Positions 39,512 to 49,300 of a stretch of DNA of 64,000 nt are shown here, one piece after another. This stretch comes from Diphasiastrum complanatum (lineage: Eukaryota; Streptophyta; Lycopodiopsida; Lycopodiales; Lycopodiaceae), in the NCBI GenBank assembly GCA_029204225.1, contig CM055097.1:12878721-12942720 (forward strand). Reading direction: 5' to 3'. The position numbers and the translations under genes were made by a program. Numbering within the stretch: position 1 is the stretch's first letter; each line of letters starts with the position of its first letter. The notes below the pieces were generated by a model. The model saw only the letters and a list, made by a program, of their open reading frames with translations. It was not told the origin of the DNA and did not search any database.

Positions 39512-42500
39512 CTAATTGTAAACAAATCTAGAGTTCAGCTCCTGACTACAACTGTGGTAAAAACACTAGCGCTCCAGATGTTGCCCATCTGTAGGTAACA
39601 TCAGACGCATCTTTGGACCTAAAATTACTGTTCTTTAGAATCTCATGGATAACATAACAGGCATTTGTCCTTGAAATTCAGGACTGCCTATGTTTGATAA
39701 TTAGGCATGACCAAGAAAGGAATTAGACATACAGCCTGGATGCACTTTCAATCTCAGCCTGGTTCAATGACGTTCATCCTTTAACTTGTCACGAGACATG
39801 ACTCAGTAGTCGTTTATCGTGCTTGGTTACTATCCTGGACTTAATATTTATTATTAATATAATCCTATGCGACTTAGTATTCTCCAATTTTTTAAGGTGT
39901 TCTCAACTTCTGCAAACATTATCTGTTGAAGATTTGTCATTTCTCGCATTTTAAGCCCTATTAAACAGGGGTTAGAAGTTGCCTTTATATGTAATTATGC
40001 ATAAATCTTTGGGAAATTTCAATGGATGATGGATTTTGCAGGTTGCAGACGAACTTGTTGCTGAATTTACCAACCCAAATAGCATTCTTGTTTCACCCGA
40101 TCAGGTGATGTCACACAGTTGATGAAGATTAATAGGTTATCAGTTTACTGGCAAGGCTTCTTAAATCTTCACACTTAGCTGGAGCTCAGATTTAGTTGCA
40201 GATGTACTTCTATATTTATTAGAGATTTATATTTTGTGTGCTTGATATTGAAGTTATAACAACTTTGCAGCAACAATATGATGAAAAAAACATCAGGAGG
40301 CGTGTTTATGATGCCTTGAATGTCATAATGGCAATGGATATTATATCCAAGGAGAAGAAAGAAATAAAATGGAAAGGCCTTCCAAGCACAAGTTTCAGTG
40401 ACATTGAACAGCTTAAGGTAGTGTTCAACAAGCAACTCCCGTATATGATTGAGTGCCCTCCAGCTCTATCACTATGAATGATTGTCTGTAAGTTATTAAG
40501 AACTATTCTTTCGTTTTTTTTGTAAACCATGTATCAATTGCCATGTAAGGATTAAGTTTCAGCCCTTTTGTCTTGAAAAGGTATGTAAAAAAATCTCAAA
40601 TCAAATTTCGTGTGAGAGCCACTTGAAAAATCAATCTTTTGAAGGATAAATGCTTTTGGGGAGAAACTTCATATGAATCTAATAAATCAAATCTTATGAA
40701 AAGACTAAATATGAACATGTCTTGAAAAAAAGGCTACAAAATTTTCTTGGATGTAGAATGTTTGATTGTCATTCAAAAGAATGCTTGTGATTAGAAGATT
40801 TTGATTGGAAAGAGAAGCTATTTTTATAATCTAACTTCTTTTCCCCAAGGAGTTTCTTGCCTCATTGAATTTTATGCTATCCGTAGCATGTCATGAAGGT
40901 TTAGCAAGTTTTATGGGCTTTTCCTTTCAAGCTTGTTCTGAATCTACCTCAATATCTTGCTGTGCTTAATGCTTAGACGTTGAACTGCTTGTGATCATAC
41001 ATGCCTTGGTTTAAATAATGACTAGTAAACTTCAGTAGGCGAGTTAAGTAATGACAATGTTTCGGATAGTTCTAGAAGCTTGAAGTCATCTTTCTAAGGC
41101 ATGAAAACATTAGGTTTAAGTTTCCTTCACACTTCAATATTCAAATACACCATATGGTGCTCAGTCCAATAATCATGACAATCTGGATCCTTTCTATAAC
41201 TCACTTTCTGGTGTCCATTCTTGAGTGTCAAAATCACAAAGCAATCTCAATTCAGAGTTACAAAAGCATATCAAATTGTCGGAGACTACTAGCGTTAGGT
41301 CAGCAATTGTAATACAAAACTCTGCATAGTGGTTGTTTTTGGACATTGTCAAACTCAAAGATGAGATTCAAAACGACTCTTCAGCTTTCTTGAATCAGTG
41401 TGTGAATAACTCCGTGTTGTAGGCGGAGCGAATTCGATTAAGGTCAAGGATTGAAAAAAAGAAACTTTATCTGCAAGAGCTACAAGATCAGGTAAGTTCC
41501 ATGCTCGTTGCAACTCTTCTTTCATTCTTAAGCGAAGGACGTTGTTATGATATAATCCATTGAAGTGTGGTAGAACTGAACTTACCATGCTGATGAACGA
41601 TAAGGCAAGCTTTCTTTGGAGGGATTTTCAGTTTTGGTGGTTAGATTGATTCACATGTTGTAACTTTTTCAGATTCCATTGTACCTGCAAAATTTTGATT
41701 TTTATTTTCCTTTTTGAAATATAAAATTGTAGATCATAGGTATTGAAAGGCTTGTTCATCGAAATGAGAGCGTTTTCAACAGCACCGGGAACCATCCTGC
41801 TGGAGGAGTTGCTCTTCCTTTCATTCTTGTACAGGTAAATTCCACTCTACCTACCTGAATGAAACTGCATTATTAATCGAGAAATATTGAACCTTGTTGC
41901 TGTTAGTGCAACAAAGAGATATTCGTACCATGTTTTGTTCAAACTGTTGAACTCCTCACAATTAACAAACAAAACACCATGTTATGCATGTTATCATTTT
42001 GGGTTAGCAAATAATAAATGTGTCAGAGTGTGTACCAAAATTTCCAGGAATTGTCAGCTTCCCAGAGAGGGTTCTGGCTGGAACTCCAAGGCTGAAAGTC
42101 TGAAACTCTCTTACACTGATGTGCAGAATGGTGGGCAACTTAGACAGATACGTGCTATAGATTTGCTATTCTATCATATAAAATGACCACAGAAGTGATG
42201 CTGTTCGATAGAGACTCATCAAGAAAATGGGACTACAAAGCTGAACTAAGAATCTTATAACCCAGCCAAAATGCACTTCACTTTGGCTGAATGAAGTCAC
42301 AACGGCGGTCTATGAAGTCAAATATCTGTCGATTTCTGCACATAGTTTAAAAGGCAGCATTGTCATGTTACAATCCAACATTATGCATGGTCCACCGACT
42401 ATTTGCCATTTTGCTGGCAAGTGAGAGACAAGCTGGATCTTATTCATATAGATAGTTAGATATATATAGTCCCCATTATTTTGCTCTTTGAGCCCCTCAT

Positions 42501-44037
42501 GGTAATCTCCCTTTATGTGCTCATGCACCACTATACCTCTATCTTAGCAGTGCTCTTATCAGTGACTGTTACTCTAGGTGGCATGCTATATTGTGACGCC
42601 AATCATTCCAAACACTGATATCTTCTTTTTCTTTTTACTGCTAGCCTTCATCATGACTGAGTCAGCCTTTAGACCTCCAGAGAAGTGATAAAAACCCTGG
42701 TGTTAGTCTTTGTACAAATATAAGAAGCTAATGTGGATGTTTATTTGTGCATGTGACTTGCAATTACTCTTGGGTGCTCATGATGTGAGTAGGGATGTCG
42801 TAGGATTTGCTCCATCCTATCCATTATGCATGTTGAAGGTGTTGATCTTCATAAATTCAAAGATTGCACATTTTCTTGTTATGTTGGATTCACTGTCCTT
42901 GAGTTTATTGCAATGTACTTGGATCATTATATGCTTTGTTAATGGCAAGGGGTTTAGTCCTTCTTGTCTTGCTTGAATGCTTGCCCTCAGAGAGTCAATA
43001 ACTGTTTTGTGTTTGTGTCTGCAACAATGACTGCTTCGCCAATATGAATCTTATGATAGAAAATACTAAAAAAGAATCTGTTATATATAACTGTGCGGAT
43101 GGTAACAAAGGAGTAAAGATGGTTGCGGAAATGTTCTCAAAAGATTGTCTTCTCATCTCAGGATCAAACTTTGTGCCGAACCAACTGGGTTTTCCTAGTA
43201 TTAATCACAATGTTAAGGCATGCAGAGATATCGTTGCTGGTTCTTGGTTACAACTCATGCAGTAAAGATATCAAATTTTTAATCTATTAAAGTGCTATTT
43301 TAATCCTAGATGACGAGTATAAAGTTAATTTTCCAGCCAAATTTCCTGCCAATCTCAATCTGATTTGTTGTCTGATTATTCGTTTTTGGAGATGATTTCC
43401 TGAATGCAGACTCGACCACAAGCTACTGTTGAAGTTGAGATATCTGAAGACATGCAAGTGGTCCATTTTGATTTTAACAGGTAGACAAAAGTTCTGATAT
43501 CGATGTCAAATAGTGCAGCTGATCTGCTGGTTGCTGTTTGGTAGCTTTTCAATTTAAACTATACGTGCAGTTTGATTTTACCCCCTCCCAACCCACAGCT
43601 TGTAGTGACTCATAAGTGCATTTGGTTGTGATGTTGTTATTGATAGCAAAAAGAGCCACAGGTGAATGATACTTTAATACGTGTTTTTATGAGATGCCTA
43701 AAGAAAGCATGCCACTTATGCATTGTTTGTTTGCAGCACACCATTCGAATTGCACGATGATGCTTATGTACTGAAGGCTATGAGGTTCTGTGATCGTTCA
43801 CACCGTGATGCCTCAGATGTCGTTGAATGGGAAGATACTGAACATTTTGATCCTGCAGTTGATGAAAAATCTCCATTAGCTTCTGTTATACTACAACAAC
43901 GTTCACATTCCCCTCATCCTCTCAATCCTGGTAGCATTGCTCCTTGTTCTATTTCTGGTACAACAAATAAAGTTCCAATGTCTCCTCCCATTCCTGGTAT
44001 CCTAAAGGCTCGTGTGAAACATGAAACTTTAATGTAG
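19276..44037 (+). CDS. DP: DP transcription factor (E2F dimerisation partner), about 446 aa, 11 coding exons
   Basis: Coding exons: 19276-19288 (inferred), 30491-30694, 31508-31757, 32147-32223, 32614-32657, 40042-40104, 40271-40417, 41423-41491, 41733-41834, 43410-43480, 43737-44037. All phases join and the total is 447 codons including TAG. All introns are GT-AG except the fifth, which uses a GC donor. Residues about 1-155 are Ser/Gly-rich with a [16 protein letters not shown] stretch resembling the N-terminus of Arabidopsis DPB. Residues about 170-255 are the winged-helix DNA-binding domain ([29 protein letters not shown], and the DP-specific [15 protein letters not shown]). The leucine-rich dimerisation region and marked-box-like segment follow ([53 protein letters not shown]). 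It acts in the nucleus as the E2F partner in cell-cycle control. The DNA-binding and dimerisation calls are secure; the first exon is tentative. Confidence 0.9.
19289..22319. other. Intron 1 of DP (5' part), no recognised element
   Basis: AT-rich DNA within the inferred first intron. Frames of 60-82 codons have no motif on either strand. If exon 1 is elsewhere, this would be intergenic. Confidence 0.35.
22320..24680 (+). pseudogene. Degenerate LINE (endonuclease and reverse transcriptase) in DP intron 1
   Basis: Near 22500-22560 the plus strand reads [10 protein letters not shown], matching the GDxNA motif of LINE endonucleases. Near 23540-23600 it reads [13 protein letters not shown], the LINE RT motif VDFxxAFD. 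Near 24090-24150, [21 protein letters not shown] aligns with [20 protein letters not shown] of the copy at 38081-39507. Near 24590-24640, LCSLDEVE corresponds to the Cys-rich C-terminus. Stops and frameshifts are frequent. Same family as the copies at 35725-39507. Confidence 0.7.
24681..25998. other. DP intron 1, unassigned
   Basis: No motif recognised. Frames at 25197-25397 and 25394-25675 (66 and 93 codons) could be fragments of a repeat, but nothing supports a function. Confidence 0.4.
25999..26324 (+). mobile_element. Copia LTR (326 bp) in DP intron 1
   Basis: Begins TGTAGGAA and ends TTCCTACA, perfect 8-base inverted TG...CA termini. It is followed directly by a primer-binding site at 26325. 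This marks it as the 5' LTR of a copia element whose body is missing. Confidence 0.9.
26325..26630 (+). mobile_element. Copia primer-binding site, leader and first gag codons, truncated
   Basis: TGGTATCAGAGCC at 26325-26337 is the usual plant copia site complementary to initiator Met tRNA. A leader follows, then an ATG at 26581 opening [17 protein letters not shown]. The reading frame then runs into unrelated tandem repeats at about 26635, so the element is cut off in gag. Confidence 0.85.
26641..27140. repeat. Three diverged tandem repeats of about 160-206 bp
   Basis: The block CATTCTTGTAAGCATTAAGA and the following AACATAGTCTAG recur at 26641, 26847 and 27009 with substitutions. Each unit also carries CCTACAACT and a CAAANNAGGGC block, and two carry CGTAAGGGCCA. 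The array lies between the truncated copia leader and the hAT-type element. Confidence 0.8.
27154..28592. mobile_element. Nonautonomous hAT-type element (1439 bp) with 8-bp target duplication
   Basis: Perfect 13-bp terminal inverted repeats, CATAGATGCCCAG (27154-27166) and CTGGGCATCTATG (28580-28592), are flanked by the identical 8-bp direct repeat ATTTGGAT (27146-27153 and 28593-28600). The 8-bp duplication, with A at position 2 and G at position 5 of the TIR, fits the hAT superfamily. Both subterminal regions carry several AAACGCG motifs, which resemble the repeated subterminal transposase-binding sites of hAT elements. It has no transposase gene and holds further inverted repeats (27676-28520). 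It lies in DP intron 1. Confidence 0.9.
27676..28520. mobile_element. Nested foldback element with (TA)n ends inside the hAT-type element
   Basis: The left arm runs (TA)n, CATAG, GGTACCGCC-type block, T/A-rich stretch, then GGGCAATATGGGTATCAG (27799). The right arm has the same order inverted: CTGATACCCATATTGCCC (about 28313-28330), GGTACC/GCGG block (28383-28475), then (TA)n. A GC-rich tract at 27438-27515 just outside the left arm is repeated inverted at 28034-28112 (both hold CGGGGGGCTACCGCCCCCCG-like units). A further GGGCAATATGGGTATCAG copy at 27278 is in direct orientation. No coding capacity. Confidence 0.7.
28601..30490. other. DP intron 1, 3' part
   Basis: No gene or repeat family recognised; short frames up to 83 codons without motifs. 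It ends in a consensus acceptor (GGTTGCAG) before the exon at 30491. Confidence 0.45.
30491..30694 (+). CDS. DP: DP exon 2 (Ser/Thr/Asn-rich N-terminal region)
   Basis: Acceptor GTTGCAG and donor G|GTAAGC bound 204 bp that read [16 protein letters not shown]... without stops. Phase at both ends fits the flanking exons. The segment is basic then Gly/Asn-rich, in the weakly conserved N-terminal region of DP. Confidence 0.75.
31508..31757 (+). CDS. DP: DP exon 3 (Ser-rich N-terminal region)
   Basis: Acceptor ATTGCAG and donor GG|GTATAT. Encodes [20 protein letters not shown] and other Ser/Gly/Pro-rich sequence, like the region ahead of the DNA-binding domain of plant DPB proteins. Ends in phase 2, matching the one-base start of the next exon. 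Confidence 0.8.
32147..32657 (+). CDS. DP: DP exons 4 and 5 (start of DNA-binding domain)
   Basis: Exon 4 (32147-32223) encodes [10 protein letters not shown] and [10 protein letters not shown]. Exon 5 (32614-32657) encodes [14 protein letters not shown]. Together they are the first helices of the DP winged helix. Exon 5 ends GAG|GCAAGT, a GC donor with otherwise perfect consensus; the next exon starts 7.4 kb away with GTTGCAGACGAACTTG in frame. Confidence 0.9.
32634..34272. repeat. 824-bp tandem duplication including part of DP exon 5
   Basis: Two diverged copies start with AAGGGTCGCACTACATACAA at 32634 and 33458. Both continue through the same intron landmarks (CAACTGCACAATCCTCAACT, GGCCTCAATGAG, TTTCAAGAAATGCATG) to AAATCAAGATAAA at about 33449 and 34271. 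The second copy keeps the last codons of exon 5 and the GC donor, with GAG changed to CAG, but lacks the exon's 5' part and a pyrimidine tract. Confidence 0.95.
34273..35601. other. DP intron 5 segment with an imperfect palindrome
   Basis: No gene recognised. At 35455-35526, repeated CCACGGTTC and GGTTTAAACCGC motifs make an imperfect palindrome able to fold. The 34860-35060 part has several GAAATCGA and GATTTGAAT-type motifs in both orientations, perhaps an old inverted-repeat element without clear ends. Confidence 0.4.
35602..35720 (+). mobile_element. LINE/SINE 3' end: stem-loop plus (CT)n tail
   Basis: A stem-loop (35602-35631: GTCTT and AAGGAC arms, inner GCCCTTTGGC) is followed by ACATCAATAGAGCTTT and a long CT run (35643-35720). 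The same order occurs at 39396-39507 and 46221-46307. No coding sequence of the parent element is recognisable upstream, so this is a 5'-truncated copy or a SINE sharing the LINE tail. Confidence 0.65.
35725..38090 (+). pseudogene. LINE copy with coiled-coil ORF1 and RT/C-terminal remnant
   Basis: A start-like ATG at about 35801 (MAPKRN) is followed by a broken leader and an open frame 36029-36475 that is Ser/Pro-rich, then a heptad-rich stretch ([36 protein letters not shown]) and an acidic run. After a deletion of the endonuclease and most of RT, the sequence resumes with [20 protein letters not shown] (about 36785), a FYTYLGVLF strand, and the Cys/His end [20 protein letters not shown] (about 37585-37640). 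It ends with [13 protein letters not shown] near 38060. Stops are frequent. Confidence 0.75.
38091..39507 (+). pseudogene. Second LINE copy, C-terminal half with 3' tail
   Basis: A 254-codon frame (38258-39022) contains [21 protein letters not shown] +1 frameshift near 38850 continues in frame to 39246 with [20 protein letters not shown] and a closing [10 protein letters not shown]. The 3' noncoding part ends in a stem-loop (39396-39425) and a (CT)n tail (39443-39507). It is 5'-truncated and lies directly behind the first LINE copy in DP intron 5. Confidence 0.8.
40042..40417 (+). CDS. DP: DP exons 6 and 7 (core of DNA-binding domain)
   Basis: Exon 6 (40042-40104) encodes VADELVAEF and SPDQ. 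Exon 7 (40271-40417) encodes [18 protein letters not shown] and [15 protein letters not shown], the DP-specific recognition helix and wing. Both have GT-AG borders (TTGCAG acceptors) and phase 0. Confidence 0.95.
41423..41834 (+). CDS. DP: DP exons 8 and 9 (dimerisation region)
   Basis: Exon 8 (41423-41491) encodes [20 protein letters not shown], a heptad-like helix. Exon 9 (41733-41834) encodes [12 protein letters not shown] and [11 protein letters not shown]. These form the E2F-pairing coiled coil and the start of the following beta domain in known plant DP proteins. Confidence 0.93.
41835..43409. other. DP intron 9, no recognised element
   Basis: 1.57-kb intron between consensus donor (CAG|GTAAAT) and acceptor (ATGCAG). 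Frames of up to 99 codons show no motif. Confidence 0.6.
43410..44037 (+). CDS. DP: DP exons 10 and 11 (C-terminal region, stop at 44035)
   Basis: Exon 10 (43410-43480) encodes [17 protein letters not shown]. Exon 11 (43737-44037) completes [20 protein letters not shown], then a Ser/Pro-rich tail ending in TAG. The tail is divergent from angiosperm DPB, which is usual for this end. Confidence 0.93.
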
Positions 44038-44551
44038 TGGCATTTTGTTGCTTGATTCTCCTCTTGCAGCTTTTGTAAAATAATTCCTGTACTAGCACAT
44101 CCCAAATGGTTGTGCTGGATGTCATCTCATACTTGGGCAAGTATACACTTAGGTTGGTCCTAAGAGTGAGGGCATCGAAAGTTCAGGTGATAATTCGTCT
44201 TTGAGTGAAGGTATTTATTGACACAACTAAACAACAGCTTATGTTTACAAACTGGGGACATGTAAGATTGTTATGATATTTTGCCACAATTGGCTTATAA
44301 TCTATGCTATATTTATCCTAAGCAGTGACTTGTATTTTGATATACAAAATGTATTGCTACCCTATTCTTGGAGTAGTCATGAATTGCAGCTTGAAGCACT
44401 TCATGTCAAGAGGAAACATGTACTCTCGTTTTTTATGAGTTATCCATCTGACAATTTGAACCTGTTTTATGTCGTCTTCCCTTATTAGGGTTGGGTATTG
44501 ATGTTGAAGGAAAACATTTGGAAAGGGTGGACTTCTGCTCATATCATAGTT

Positions 44552-44555
<4 letters not shown>

Positions 44556-44612
<57 letters not shown>
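44556..44612. repeat. (CT)n microsatellite
   Basis: A CT run of about 57 bp. Unlike three other CT tracts in the window, it is not preceded by the LINE stem-loop. Confidence 0.95.
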
Positions 44613-44615
<3 letters not shown>

Positions 44616-45837
44616 TTCTTAATGATGGTTTGAATTCTTCATTGATATTTTTGAGTATTTGTAGTTAGAGGGTTTTCGTCTTATTTCTCTCGAGGTACTT
44701 TTGCTAAGACAGTCGAGTAGGGAAGTGAGAAAAATTCATACAATCTTACATGTACACAACCCATTTTTGGGATTTCCATTGATATGAATATGGATTGTTA
44801 CAATCAAGTTGTCTTTAGAATAGTACTGTATTGCAATTTCTAAACTGACAAAAAATAAATATCTATCTCTTTTTGAATTCAATGATGATGATGGACTTGT
44901 ATTTTTTTTATAATACATCTCAGTTGCCGAAAAGCTAACTGACATGCAAGACGCATGCCAAATGCATCCCATTTGTAATGTTTAAGGTGTGATGTTTGAG
45001 GCCTCTCTGTATCTGATCACGGCACTGGGAATTTGATGCTCTGCAAGACATTGTCCATCTCATACATATTTTGGAAACCTCAGTAAGGTGAAAAAGCAGT
45101 TTCAATTGCAAATTTTTTTCAACAACAATCAAACAGGCACAGGCTAAAACAGCGTTGGACTACTAAAGTAATCACATTTAACTGATAATGTAATCGGTAA
45201 ATCGGCTACAGTTTCTTCTGGAAAAGTTTTGAAATTATGACGAGTTAAGTTTGTTCCATATCAATCCAGTTTCTGCAATGGCTTAAAAGGGAGTGGTACC
45301 GCATACCATACAATTCAATGGCAGCGGATGTTAACACTCAGTTGAGGGAGTATCAGAAGTATAAGTATTTTTGGTTCATATTTGTTTATTCCTGTCATGT
45401 ATGTTCCTGTGCTTGATAGAAATCGTACTCCAGGTTTCAAGGTAAGAAAGTGGTATCAAACAAGCAATGATTTCCGGATGCTCATATATGTTACGCCAGA
45501 CCATTGATGTAACCTTTATTCATGTTAATGAGCGATCAAAATTGAAGCTGTACACTGGCTGAGCTATTCTAGCTATCACTTGTTCGTCTGTGTGAGCTGA
45601 AAATTGAAGATGCTATAGTTAGTCATTGACATGCAGATCAGTGAATAATTTACATAGCTCATGTCACTCTCATCTTGCACTGACCCAAAGTACAAATACT
45701 GGCAACTTCTAGTGTTGGTCTATTTCAGTTGTCTGTGTAACTTCCTCATTTCTTCCTACTTAATAGATCTTTTGCAACATATTCAATAATGGGAGAACTG
45801 CCTTTGGGAGGCTTTGGCAAAGTCAAGCCTGTGTTTG
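44613..45837. other. 3' flank of DP, unassigned
   Basis: No gene recognised; minus-strand frames up to 78 codons are without motifs. The 44038-44300 portion may be DP 3'UTR, though no clear AATAAA is placed well. Confidence 0.4.
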
Positions 45838-46310
45838 AGTTGGTCAAGGAAGTGAAGTTTTAGGAAAACGATCTAAGTTGCCTGATACCAAAATCTATTT
45901 GGACGAAGATCTTACTTTCATCCAAGTCCAAGAACGTAAGAAAGCAAGACAAGAAGCTCTATCAACTGGCAAACGACTTATCTATCGTGACAACATTATC
46001 AGATTTGTGGATCGTAAGCCTATAGTTAATGAGATTCTCAATTCTGAGATAGAGTTTGAGTTAGAGAAATGAAGAGATGTCCAATTGAGCATGTATATGT
46101 ATCATATATTCCTAGTTATATCACTCTCTTCTTAGTTAGTTCTTAGTTTGTTTGGTTTTAGTTAGATTGTTTTGACGACACTGATCCGTCTTGTTTCCAT
46201 CTTATCTGATGTACTTAAACGTCTTATACGCCTTTCGGCATGAAAAAGACGTTATAAAGCTTTCTTTATTCTCTCTCTCTCTTTCTCTCTCTCTCTTTCT
46301 CTCTCTAAGG
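45838..46310 (+). pseudogene. LINE ORF1 C-terminal fragment joined to LINE 3' stem-loop and tail
   Basis: The plus frame ending at 46072 reads KIYLDEDLTFIQVQERKKAR, then GKRLIYRDNIIRFVDRKP, which matches the DDLTxxQ...GK...RxxxI...V arrangement of LINE ORF1 C-termini. Only about 150 bp later come the stem-loop (46221-46250, GTCTT/AAGAC arms with GCCTTTCGGC) and a TTCTCT-type tail (46272-46307). ORF2 is absent, so this is a LINE with an internal deletion or a small nonautonomous derivative. Confidence 0.7.
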
Positions 46311-49300
46311 AATATTTGTTTCGAAGTCCATTTTTCCTAGTTATTGTGATATGTTAATAAGGCTACATATATTTGTTGTCTTCGTGGCCCACGAAGTCGA
46401 TAGATTGTTGAAATGAGCAAATGAAGAGTGAGTTAGAATAGCCATATCAGCAGCATAGATCATGCGGGAGTTTAGAAATGATGTACTTGTAAGGATGACA
46501 TTCAACATCCATTTGAAAATGAAGATTTAGCAATCGAATTGTGCTTGATTGTATTTTGGGTACACATGTTGGTTCTTAAGGTTTAAATAGAATGTTTTGT
46601 GAATGGATCTTAACGTTTCATGTGGATAAGTTGCAATCAAACTGTCATTTTGATAATTGATAATATTCTATATGAATGTGGTTAACAATGTAAAAGTAAG
46701 ATTGCATTGCATTCTAGCACATCATGCATGACTGATTTTATTGTCCACTCACCATGGATTGGCTGCTGCAATCTAGCAAATGAGCTTGATGTCGTTCGAT
46801 TCATGTGGAGCATTTCATTCAATTAGTTTTGTAAGATTATGTAAAGAATTGATTACACTATCTAACAAAATGTTTGTGTAGATAAATCATGAGGTGAATC
46901 TCCTAAATCTAGAAAATGATTATTGAATTTCCTTGAAAACTAAATGTCCGTTGAAGATGTTTTTGACAATGGATTATGTTAATCATGAAATAATATTAGA
47001 TAATCATTTTAAAGAGATTTTTTTTATGCATACATATGCAAAAGACATGGGGAAGTTATGATTGCAAGCATGATCATTAAAGTTATGGAAGATCCTTGAC
47101 TCCAAGAATATCAGAAATCTAGAAGGTATTAGAACACAACTTGATTATAATACCTGTATTGTACTACAAAATTTTGAACGAGTTAAATATTCATGTACAA
47201 AACTTTATCTCAATAAAAGGAAATTCCAATTTGGGTTCTAGTACAAGTGTCTTCTTTTTGTACAAATATACCTATAAATATTTTTTCATTTTTTTGTTCC
47301 TATCGATATTGGGCTCCACCTGTAAAGGTCCCTCAAAGATTCCCAACATGTTTTTTGAATTCTCTTTTAAAGATGGATAGTTCATAGTACAAGGCTTACT
47401 TTTTTTTGAAAGTATTTCTTCTTGTATCAAGAGTCACCTTCTTTTGAAGATGCCCCTTGGTTGGCATAAGCTACAACGTTAGGAAATTCAAAATGTAGAA
47501 AAGCATTAAGTACGAGCAAGCAAGAAAAAGATTTCTCATAGTTTACAACCCTTAAAAAAACCTCTTTACTAACGTTTTAAAAAAACATCTCTACTAATGT
47601 CTGCCTACATTTGTACACCTTATTGATTGGAAATTTGGAACATACAACTAAAAATAATGAAGAATGCAATGTTGGATGTATTCTCTTTACATCTTGTTAT
47701 AGTTTTGGCTCAAAATTAGTGATTTGTCATACAAACTCAAAACATACTTGGGTGATATGCCCTGCACAAAAACTATCATGTCACTCATGAAAGATCTTAT
47801 AGAGAACTCTATTTTTTTATTGGCATGAAGTAAACAAAAAAAAGTCCTCTCGCTTGCCTCCATGAAAGCAATAGAACAAGCTGACTATTCCATACAATCA
47901 TCTAGAATCTTGCCACTAAAGGTTACACACACTAGCAACGTGGATATTTTGTTGAGCTTATCTAATCCCTTTCATGAGATCATCTTCTATTGCAAAAATG
48001 CTTATCTAACACAATTGACAAGACAATGCATTGACTACCACATTGTGTTTTGTACCGTTAGATATCACATTTCCAAGTTTAAATCTTTTTTTTTGTATGA
48101 CCTCATGTATACAAAAGAAATCCCTTAAAAAAAAACTCACCACTTATTGGAAATCAATTTCAAGCTTTGACTCTTACATCATTGAGCTTCCCATATCTTG
48201 GAGAACCTCAATCTTGACAAATTTGTAATATTGTATATTTATAATTTTTTGTTATTCTTTTGCACCCTTCAAGTAATGTTGGCACACCTTGAGTGTGCAT
48301 GTAATCACGTAGTCATACTTGTATCTTGATTGTGTGTGAGTGATGTTACTAAAAATGTTCAAGATTCTTGCTCTCAAAGGAAAATGGCCTACCTCTCACT
48401 TGAACACTAACCCTACAAGAATGTTGCCTACATATATCTTCAAGATTAACTTCTTTTCTTAAGGTCTTCAAAAACTATTCTATACTAAAAAAGTCACCAT
48501 ACAATGGTGTTATCAGCTCTTAGCTAGTCTCCTAAGGCATAAACTACCTAAGATTGATCCCTAACAAATTTGACATAACAATTTCATACTATATATAAGG
48601 TATGACAAGAGCTAACCTATCTCTATTGGTCTTGCCCAAACACAATTCATAGCACTTTAGCTAAATCTGCATCAAAATAATGCTACATTTTGTTGTTACA
48701 TCATAGTCAAGGCACTCTATGCAAACCTAGAATAACATACTTTCTTTTCATTGGAGTACATGACTTCATCTTGCAACACCAAAAGTTTTTCATGCTTTGG
48801 CACTAGCATAACGTGCATGAACATGATCAATGAGATTAACTTTTGAACAATGGCCTTTTTGAAAGTATCGAGAGGTGAGTGACTAGTAAATAGCTTGGTA
48901 CCTAGCAAGAGGTACTCCTCTAGTGCGCTTTCACAATATACCAAGTCCTGAATTATTGATCTATTTGAATCTTGCTCAATCCACTTCCAAAGTTGAAGCT
49001 AGTGATCGATCATCTTGAGCTATGTATCTTGAGTCATTGGCATCCCATAACACTGGCACCCCAACCTCACTTTTGCTTGTACTAAGCACAAATCCAGCTA
49101 AGCATTTTTTGAGTTCTCAACATCTTTATCCTCTTTGAGTTGGTTGTCCACTCATATGGACACTAAGAGTAGGACAACCAATGCACAATCTAAGAAAGAA
49201 AGAAATTATTCAAGGAAATTACTCTTACTAAAAGATAATTAAAACATTAATCATGCTGCTTTACTCATTATTATGTCTTCTTAGGGCCTTCTCGAGCGTG

